Source of the DNA: Rhodeus uyekii
Taxonomy: Eukaryota > Chordata > Actinopteri > Cypriniformes > Acheilognathidae
Direction of reading: 5' to 3'
Length of the DNA: 64,000 nucleotides
Assembly: GCA_037043235.1 (NCBI GenBank)
Contig: JAWRVZ010000089.1
Location: 744,001-808,000 of the forward strand
Numbering within the stretch: the stretch's first letter is position 1; each line of letters opens with the position of its first letter. Shown piece by piece: positions 49,856 through 61,000 of this stretch. The notes under the pieces were generated by a model. It was not told the DNA's origin. It was given only the letters and a program-made list of their open reading frames with translations, and ran no database searches. A program made the position numbers and the translations under genes.

Positions 49856-51749
49856 ATGTAAATGAAATAATTAAGCTAATCAGTTCCCTGCAGTATTTAG
49901 TATATATTTAGGCCTACCTATAAAATGTGATGATGTAGCCCTAATTTGGATCGAAAAGTCAAAACTCCAGGTTGTCGTACATAAGTATTAAAGTAGCTCC
50001 GTCAACACTGTAACATTACGGTGGTGATTTTTGCACTTGCAAGCACCACTCACATTTTCATAAAGTGTAAAATCTTTGATCTTTGAAAAAGGGTGATAAA
50101 ACTGCATCTTATGTGTGAAAAGAGGACAGAAAGAGGGGCCAAATTGCCTGAAAATGAGAGCGGACAAAAGAAAAAGTGAAGAGTGGCTCTCCGGCCCCTA
50201 TAAAGTCCAACCAGATGGAAGCACTCAAAGTGACGACTCCAGAGCTGTGACATCATCAGGGCAATGGCTCTGTATGGCATTTACTCTGATTAGTTAAATG
50301 GCCATGATTTTCTGCCCAGCAAGTCACACACACACACACACAGATGACCACGCAGGCTGTTGCACTGCGGTAATCAGCCGAATGTGTATCTACAAGCCTC
50401 CTGATTATAGCCCCAGTTGTTGGACGTCAAACCACTTGGACAAATAAAACTCTCATTAAAGTTTGCAAATCCTGAAATTGGAACAAACGTACAGCCTTGG
50501 CATCTCTGTGTTGTCCTGCCAAATTCAAAATCTAAAGTTCCAGCAGTGTTGTGTTCATTGTATGCACGGTCTGGACAGCTCATCGCCCTTTGGGGATTTT
50601 TCAATATGGAGTTTTGTAAACAAATTGAAACAGAACACCCTGTGAACTCTCTCGATGAAGTCTTGCCTGTTCCCTATATATCTCCATTTTGCTGCACTGT
50701 AAATTATTCATAACGAAATCCAATGAACTGGGTTTATTCAAGTCACACATTTAAAAATATATAATTAAATCAACCCAAACACACTAAGCTATCAATAAAC
50801 AAATAAAATATACACTTACACTTCTATTGTAAATAAAGGTTCCAACCAGTAGAACAAAAAAGAGTTACTTACTGTATGCTAATCTGATTCATTTTTTGAA
50901 TCTCAAAGAAACCATATTCAGCCTTAAAATGGTTCTTGATCCTTTAGTTAAAGATTGAAGAACCATTCTGTGAACAGATCTTAAAATTATAGTTTCGAAA
51001 CCATTATTTTTAAGAATGCACAGTTTGACTGACCTGTCCACCTCACCATTTTTTTTAATCGCTGCAACATTTCACTATTGCAAACTTGCAAACTTGTATA
51101 GTTGCAGCGCAGGCTGGATTTGTGTAGCCTATAGGAGCACCGACCCAGCTCTCCAGAAGGCTGGTCAGGGATTTTGCACGGATGCGCCCGAGAATGCCCG
51201 AGCCAATCACAGCGAGGCAGATGCATGTAAAATTCGCCGCTGAGTTTGAGGACCGGATTGAGCACATTGTGCTGTGGGACAGCAGGAATCAAGCATCTGG
51301 GGTCGCGCTCACTTGTATTAAACTGATGCGCACTGATGCACTCACTGCCTCATCTGACGCGCGCCTTTGGTTACGCGTCTATCATGGTGGTACTCGCTTA
51401 AATCGAGGATTGTTATTTTAGAAAAGACTCCGATCGTGAGACTCAACGGACATCTACTGCTAGTGCATTTGACAGTTTTTAATTTTGCTCTCGTTTGTTG
51501 TATGAAATCGTGGGTCTGCTTTTCGGACACCTATTACGCATTAGGAAGCTTGTGATATCGCACAAGTTTGTAGTTGGAATTGATTTCCGGACACGTCGTT
51601 TTGGAGATTTCTATCAGTCGGACGGGTGTCCGTTTGTATGGATGTAGTGGGTCGGATTGAGTCGGACCGATCCGGGGGTTCCAGACGCGCTTCCCCGAGA
51701 TTCCCCAGCAGCATCACCGTCCAGCCGAGGCTCTCCAGCAGCAGGCGAC

Positions 51750-51990
51750 ATGATCCTTCTGGGAATACTTCTAAACCTGTTCGTCATTAAGGGTAAGACT
51801 CTTAGAAACAGCTCCCATGACTTATTTTGACACATCAGGGTCATACTTTATAGGGCGATGTTTGTGCCGTTACATGACACATTTGCATAAGTACTGAGTT
51901 AATGAACAATGTGCAAGTGTCATTATTTTGTAGAATACACATATTTATAATAATTATTGTGATAAATTGTATTTATACATAACATAAAGT

Positions 51991-52057
<67 letters not shown>

Positions 52058-55000
52058 GGATGTGTACTTTATTAATCCTGTGTGAAGAAAATTGGGTTGG
52101 ATTAACAGACTGTACAGCAGAGCACACCGCAATTCTTATAAAAGTCTACATTATAAACAAAATTTACACTGCACACCATAAATATTTCAGAGTAGAAGAA
52201 TTCATAGACAAAAGTGCATCTCACACAACTAAATCTTCCAGTTGTACACACTATGCTGTATATCACTGCATGTGTATTGAACAGAGATTCACATTGCGCA
52301 TGCATTAAATTGTATATGCAACATATAGCGCATAGCATTGCATCAAGAACATTTGTAAAAGCAATTACAATTGCATGGGAACTTGCACAGGTGTGTTTTT
52401 AGGGTGACCGCTGTGCCATGTGCTTGTGCTGGAACAATAGAAAAGGCTTCATTTTCTAGAGTGCTGTACGCTGAGCAGAACAGATGTGTCTGTCACTCCC
52501 CACACATATCTGTGTACTTGCTTATTGTTTAATAAACACTGTACACTCTTAAGAAAGAATAACCCATAGCACCAGATTATCTCAAATGCGGCTTGTAACA
52601 ATAGCAGAGCCCTTTATGCTTTAAAACCAACATAAAGAGCTTAACTATTAATATCATTTACTGTTAGATGTGCACAAACATGAAATGACCTTTAAAAGAC
52701 ACTCTACTTTAGTGCAGCATAGAATATCATGCTTTTTTTCTTTGCGTTTTGGACAACAGGAATCATATTTCATTCTCATATAGTGCTTTTAATAGCCAAA
52801 CAGAGTAGTGAGGGTTTTTATTTAAGTCTATTGGATGTACTTTAGCAGCCCCGTGGTTATTTTCTTCACACCTTTGAATCAACCGCATAATAGTTTTAAT
52901 ATCTCAAACATTACCGGAGCTCCTCTGAGCTCGATAATCTGTGCAGACCAGGTCTAAAAATATATTTCTGTCATCAAACAACAGTATGTTATGAGACATC
53001 TGTCACAGTCAATATTATCCTAATTATGTGATGGCAAGAACACACACACACACACAAACAGAGACAGATTAGGCTGGTAAAGGGCAGCTCCATTGAGTTC
53101 CCGTAGCACAGCAACCAACATTTGAGGGATCTGACTTTCTTTCCCCACCTGGGACGACATGCTGCAATGTTGCAATTGTCTTATGCAAGTGCTTTGTAGC
53201 CCAAGTGGCATTCATCATCATGAGTGGTGTTTGTCGCACCCTGGTGCCATGAGAACACGCTGTAATGCGCGCGCTGATCGACAGGTTTATTTATTAGCTG
53301 TGTTAATGATTGCAGATTTGATGTGCTCGCTCGTGCTGTGTGTATCCCTGGGGGTCGGGTCGTATATCAGCCGCACGAAACGCAAAGGGACCCCCTGATG
53401 GAGATCAAGTGGCAAAAAGATTTAATTTCCACAGTGTATTTGCATAAAGACTTGGCGGCGTGAATATGTTTTTAAGAGGCGATGTGAGGTGGAAAAATGT
53501 GTGCAAACATGAAATCTCAGATAGATCCGTGCTCCTCGGAAGCGGAAGTTGTCATAGTTGGGTAAACTTCTAAAGTGGCGAATGGAAAAAACAGCTCTTT
53601 TTTGCGTTCTTTCGCTCCAATTGATTATGGCGTCTATGGTTCCATATGGTTCCATTGAAGAAGCTTTGACACCAATAGAACATTTCCATTCCACAAGAGG
53701 TTCTTTCGTTTTTTTTAAGTGGTTCTTTTAAGAACCATTCATTAAAAGGTACCAGAAATGGCTCTCCCAGGGCATCGCTGTGAGTGAAGAGAGAAAATGT
53801 CAAATTGGACATCATTCCTTCATCTGTTGTAATGGAAACACTCGGTATAGTCTCATAAATGTACCTTTTTTTGAAGCTTTGCTAGATTTCCATTGTTAAT
53901 AATTGCGGAAATCTGTCATCACAATGAATAAGGTCCATTGACGGCCTTTCGGCAGAAACGCGCATGTGCGGACGCGTGCCAGCCGAGTGCCCAGGTGTGT
54001 TTGGGAAAAGGTACGCGTGCGCAACTTTGGACTTTGGCAGCTTCGACTCATTTGCCAGCGACAGCTGCTGACAGGTCTGGGAAAAACATGCCTGGCATAA
54101 TGCTTTCGTCTCATTTTTGCTTTTACCCAAATGAGTTTTTCGTGAAAAGCACAAGCTGCACAAGTTAATAAATGTTTTGGGATGCTTAATACACACAAGT
54201 GAACCCGGCTTCGTCAGCGCATATACTAATTGCATGGAGAAAAATATGCCATAATGGACTCGGATGCATCCCAGCCAAGGACATTCTCACTGACAGTCTA
54301 ATTACTCGGCCATTTTTAGCAAATCAAAGAGGAATCGCAAGAACACAGGTTCAATAAACCACACGGGACCGGTTCACAAAACGGTAATCTTCCCTCTGGG
54401 TGTGTTTGCTTCACATGTGTGGGGACTTTTAGGGTCTTTTCAGGGTCGCGTGTGTGTTTTGTTGATAACCAGGATTTGGAAAGGCAAACACGGTGACGGC
54501 AGATGGTGTTGGACTCTCTCGCCTCGACTGGAAGATTCAAGCCAAGCGACAGAATCAGAAAGAGCGCGTGCGAGCATGTGTGTGTGCGTGAGCTCCACTC
54601 GCACACGGCTTTTATGATGATGTTGTAGCCAATTTTCATTAAAGGCGCTGAGCGCTGTGATTTAGCGTCGAGGACCGTCTCAGCATCACGTCCCTGCAGT
54701 GAACTCCTTCCTCCCGGAGCTCTCGGATTGTCTTCCGTTTCTCCTCAGTGTCAATCAGACGGGCCCATCCGACCCGGTTCTTTTAATACCACCGTCATGC
54801 TTTGATGTGACGTGTCACCAATAGTGAATAGATACGGCGCTCTGACCCACATTTGACAAAACCCTCAATGCAGCAAATAACAGTGTGCTCTGAAAGTCTA
54901 AAGAGCAAATATGAACATATTTACTGTCAGAGAAAAACTCAAAGATAGCGTTAATGGCTTATTTTCTATTCCTCTGCACGTCACTCTTGAGACGTGAGTG

Positions 55001-58000
55001 CTGAAGCACTCTTATTCACTGTTTTAAGTGGATACCAGGGTCTTGTTTGTGTGTGCTTTTGTTGAGTCATTTATCTAAATGGTTGGTTTGGGCCCTGAGA
55101 TGTGGCATGCTGTAATTTAGCTGATGTATTCTTCAGTTTTGTGTGGATCGACAGAACAGACGTTTTCTTGATATGTATCTTGATATAGTGGTGCTCGGTT
55201 TACCACAGAGGTTCAAACCACTGTACGCATTGATTAGTTAATCACGTTAGACCCGCGCGTATATCGACAGCTGGAGCCGGTTTGCTGTCGCCGACCATAA
55301 ATACGGTCACACAAGGATACTTAGATTTACAGTATGCGCTCAGACTGTCTTTCTCTATTTCACTCACCTCTTTATTTCTTTCACTCCCCTGCACAGCTGA
55401 GCTTCACTGCAGAAACCGCGTCTGTCGATTCCCTCTCGATGTGTGCATGAGACTTAAAGCCTCAAGGTGTGTGTGTGTGTGTGTCACTGTCACTTGTTAA
55501 ATGTTATTTTAGTGCGCACACACACACACATATCTCGTAATACCCGGCCAGCATGTGTTTGATTGCCATCAGCCTCCATACTGAGATGGTTTCCTATTGT
55601 GTGAGGCGTCTGCTGTCTGTCATTCTGTTTACTTTCTTTCTTTCTTTCTGTTTCTTTCTTGTTCATCGTTCACTTTTTGACTCCTCTGTGCGCTCTTCAT
55701 TCTTTGACTCACTCATTGTTCTCTGAAAAGGAAAATACATCAACATTTTTATATATATTTTTTAGAATAGTAAATAAACATTTATCATGCTATTATTTGG
55801 AGATATGCAATTTACAATTATACAAAGACATTTTAAATCATATTACTTACACGATTGTATGCTTTAATTTAATTAAGTGCATTACGATATGATATATATC
55901 ACATATATATATTGCTGAGAACAGCTCCCAAATAGAGATAAAGACATTATTGTGGAAGATGAGTAAAAAAATCTAGTAGATAGAAAATCAATATATTGTT
56001 TGTTATATTTCCATGTCATTGATCAAGTCTAGTCCACAACAATAAATTTTGCAATGGTGTTTGTCATTCTGTCAAACGTAGACTTAGAGGCTTTTTAGAT
56101 TTTTTAAAATTTGTTTGTATATTCAGTTGCATTGTCTCACTTTTTCTCAGCATCGAATGCCATGAGCATGTTTTGAAAACTTTGCGTTCCGTTCGATTGT
56201 AGCTTGACTCATGAATTGTTTTGAAGGTACGAAAAATCCTTATTAGGGTTAATTTTGTTTTTTAATCAGTATTATTTATTATAATTAATCACAAAAATGA
56301 TATAGCCCTAGTAATTGTTGCAATGTATATTTAGTCACTATTTAAATTTATGTATCTATGTATTAATACAGCTAAAATTAATAAAATATTAATAAAATAA
56401 ACATTAATAGAAATATTAATCAGTGTTCTTTTAGTAGCACTGGAATACCATTATATTTTGTATATATTTTGAATGGTTTTATTAAACCAAAATTTTTGTG
56501 TTTTTGTAAATTTTGTAAATGTTATAATTTTTTTTGTAAATTTTAGTTATAGTTATTTTAGTACATGTACAATGATTTAATAAGTTATAATAGTTAATAG
56601 TATTAACTTAGTTTATTTCAAGTAACAAAAATGTTTTCTTTTGTTTTAGATTTAGCTAACCATAATAACCCTTTATTAATATTTAGAATAAATAAATAAT
56701 TTATTAATTTAAGTGTATTATTTAGTAATTCAAAAACAAATAATTTAATATTATAACATTTAAATAAAACACAAAGATTTAAAGTCCCATGATATCTATA
56801 TCTAGTGTGTTGCGGCTAAAATTAGTCACCTGTTCACAGAATTACTCTTTTAATATATGGTGAATTGCACATAGTGCATTATGTAGGGGATAGGAAACTA
56901 TTCAGACAGTGTAAATATGCTTCCATTGGGGCGAATGAAGTCTGGTTTCGTGTCACGCGACAGCCACCCACAGCGCACACACAGTCTGCTCCGCTCCAGA
57001 GACACGATAACACAGAGTGGATCATATTCGCAAATCAGCTCAGACCACAAAACATATCGGACCCATTTTAATTATACAAAGAATGCTATAATTCACACTA
57101 CACATGCTCAGCGTGATTATGATTGCTGTAGTTTCGCTTTAGTAACAGTTTACACTCGTGTTATGTTGCGGGTCAATTTGACCCGTTTCGAGTTTAGACT
57201 TTACCCGTTAACCTGTTTTTTTCTTGACATTTTGTGACTTTTTCTCATTTTCTCATGCAAATTTCAACACGCTGATGTGTTTTGACACGTACACATAATT
57301 TCTAGGATGTTTAGGATGTTCATGGGTCAATTTGACCCACATACTTTAATGTTTTATGGCAACTGTAGTGACCAAACGTAATAAAATGTATTGGTTACAT
57401 TTCGTAATTTTTGTTTTTTACAACCCTATAAAGCTAAAAATATTTTATCAGCCGTATGATTATACTAATCAAACTATACAACCTCAGCATGATTATAGTC
57501 ACTGTTTAGCTTTAGTAACAGTTTAATATGAAATCTGAAAGGGGAATCTATTAGACTGTGGCTGTCATAAGCTGTCAAATGCGGCTTCATCAAGTTCATC
57601 AAGCCAGAGCTGATAATCAAAATCCTATTGGCTAAAAATGGGGGGGGGGGATGTCCCACCATGTCTTCCTGAAAATTTCAGTGACGATCAGGTCAACACA
57701 TTGAATAACGTTGTGCGTTTCAAGGCACTTAAGTGAGCTTTTAAGTCTGTTAGTAGCTTAAACTAAAATATAAGTCACTGAGAATTTGAAACAGTCATTT
57801 TCATGATGTTAAAATACTTTCTCGTATCCAATCTTAATATGCTTAATATGCAACTAGACGTTCAGTGGTTGACTGAAACTGTAACACAACAAAGCAACAT
57901 TGACTCAACCAATGATGTGAGTTTAGGCCGTGGCTATCCGAGGGCGGATAAAAAACCTGTTTGAAAACAGTCATTCATTTTGCAGTTCTGCTTTGTGCCA

Positions 58001-61000
58001 CTAGAGGTGCAGCAATGACACACTTCGCTTTTAAGAAGACAAATGAAAACAGTAGCGGAGTGGTTGTCTTTACATTCAAACTTGCTCATAACATCTCAAA
58101 ATTGAACTGTTTACCAAATATGTGCAAGATCAAAGTGTGTTTACTTGTCCGTTTAACTTCAGTCGCAGCAGTAGATGGTCTTTCATGCATGGATCATCAC
58201 TCCATGAGCTGAGGTGCCATTTTGTGGTAGTGCAGTCCTAAGCCATGACCAACGTTCAGTCTGCCGGCCACAGCCGTGGGTTCTCAATCACCACACGCTT
58301 TAAAATGAGGCCTAGTGCAATTACAGACCCTGCCGCTGCAAAGGAAAACAGACACAAAGGGGGATGGGGGTCAGGGGGGAGAAGTACAAGAAAAAGAAAC
58401 ACATGTCTCATGCTCCTACAGGAGTGCAAGGCTTTTTCTGTTGCTACTTAATGAAAAACAGCAAACGTAGCCATGAAATTACACAGCCCTGTCACAGTTC
58501 CCCCCCTCAGGTCACCCTGAGACCCTGGCTGACGGCAAGGGTCTCTAGAGTTGATGTCTGTCGGGATTGAGTTTGAGAAGGGACACAAAGCACAAAGTGT
58601 CTGTTGTCGGGTTGAAACTCTTGGTGAATGAAGATTTTCTGCTCGTTTGAGTTATCTCTCCTCCTGCAATTGCGAGCCAGCAAATTCCCTTTCAGAGAAG
58701 AAGTCTCTTTTAAATTATTTGAGACATTATTAATTCTGCCTTTGGGTGCAAGTTAAGGGACTTTGATCTCCATTTTTACATGGTCACTGTCAGAATGTTT
58801 TCTATGCGTCTGGAATGCAGATATTATAGCTGGGATGTATTACAGAGTAAGAGATCCAGAAACTTTAATGTGTCATATCCAGACACACAGGAAATCAGAG
58901 TTGGAAAGCCACTCATTCACAAAGGTCTACCTACTTTCCTCTTTGCATACTCATTTATTCAATATTTTGGCTAGTATGACTTTTTATTAACCAGTCGCAC
59001 TGTAGTGGTTTCATTTCAATCAGTCAACAGCCAACATACAAAGTTCAACTTGGCAAACTTTGCTTTTCTAGTTAAACCTTTCAGCTAAACCTCTTTGAAT
59101 TTCAATTCATTTTAATTCTACGATCTCACATTCAAATTCAGACTGCAATTCTGCATTCTGTTTGCTCAAATTCAATAAAAAAAACATTTCTATTCAGTTC
59201 ACAATGTTGCATTTCATCTCTTTGTAAGAATTTTTATGAAGTTTAAATGCATTTCACCTTGGATTTTCTGAAATTTTACACAGAAAATGTGAAAAGGCCT
59301 GCATGAAAACACAAAATATGTGTGATTCCATCTGGGCCTGCTCACAACCGTGGCCAAATGTCTGTCTGCGAAGCCAAATGCTGTCTGCAAAACCAATTAG
59401 CTCATTGGTAAAGCATATTGCTAATAAATACTATGTTAATTGTTTACCCACAATCCTCCAGGGTCGTTTCCCTCTGTGGTGCCGGTGTTTCCCGGGACTG
59501 TGGACTGCATAGAAGCTGTACAGATATGCGTGTTAGACCCGGAGTGTAAACGACCGTTCCGGCACCTGGAGTACTGTGTGGACGAGCAGGCGGTGGCCCC
59601 CCCGAGTCTGGAGGCGCGGCAGGCCTGCGTCGACGCCCAGAACAACCTCATGCACTATCAGCCCCTGCAAGAATGCAAGTGTCAGCGAGGAGCTCGCATG
59701 GAACAACAGTGCCTGAGCGTTTACTGGACCGTCCGTTTTCCACAGGGTAAGGGTTTTTACCTTTCGTGTGGGGACTTTTGTCAACCACCTGGATGTGCCC
59801 GAAGTTTTTTCTCATTAAGGAAAGGTTTTCTTCCAAGGACCTCTGGGAGCTATTTCAAAGTGGCAAGAAAAACAAACCGTTTTAAACCAATATTTCCTGG
59901 GCAAACAGCTATTGTGATAAATTTGAGTGATCAAAAATTATTTATTTAGAATTCATATTTTCCATAAGTACATACAGTGGAGTTCACTTATCTCGACTCA
60001 CGGTTAACTCGCCAATACTATTATGTCGACGTTTTTGAAGTGGAACCACCAAACTCCCTATTTGTCTTAGTATTTTCGATTCTTTAATGTCGATTCGTTA
60101 ATGTCGCCGAAATCTAATATCTCGAGCAAATAAAGGGACAAATTCGTCACTTCACATGGTTATCTCGTGACTAATTTGCGTACCTAGTTCACTGCGCATG
60201 CACTAAGTTTGCGTTGCACGTGGATCGCGGTCCGCTCACGGTTCACTCCCTGTCGTTGATCTCGTCTGAGGGAAAACACGCTGTAGCATCCCGCACGTTT
60301 TTTTTTGTGATTTTATGAGCAATCTTTGTGTTTGCATTGTTGGAGAATATAATTAAAGGTTTGTATCAAGAATCGAAGGTGGTTTTTATTGTGGTGGTTT
60401 TACATATGCCTTTTGTTGTTAGCAAACATATACACAGTACAGTGTGTGTAAATTTTTTTAGATGAATGCCGATCGCTTCATCAAACAAATCGCGGCAACA
60501 CTGTTGTGTAAAAAGACACCAAATCGACATAACTTCACTGTATATATATTTTAATAAATATATTTAAACATTATATAAATAATATAATATAAATATTATA
60601 ATAAAATATTAATATATTTATATTTAGTAAAATATATTTTATATATCACGGTTTATACAAAATTATTAAGCAGCTCAGCATATTAGGATCATGTGAGTGA
60701 TGATGCTGAAAATTCAGCTTTGCCATCACAGGAATAAATTATATTTTAAAATAGAAAACAGTGATTTTAAAATGTAATAATATTTTAAAAATAAAACAAT
60801 TTTTTGCTGTATTTTTTATCAAATAAATGCAGCCCTGGGGAGAATAAGAGGCTTCTTTCAAAAGCATTAAAAATCTTACAGACCCACACTTTTGAACGGT
60901 AGTGAGTTCTGAATATTCTGTTTCACTCAAAACAATTTTATTTTATAGAAGCTAAATGCATTGCTAATGCAGTTCTTATTTTACTTTTAAGAATCCCAAG

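Noticed and set aside
59440..59949. 169-codon frame as a single-exon gene
   Set aside because: The part up to 59746 is gfra exon 2; beyond the donor the frame runs into intron without matching the family.
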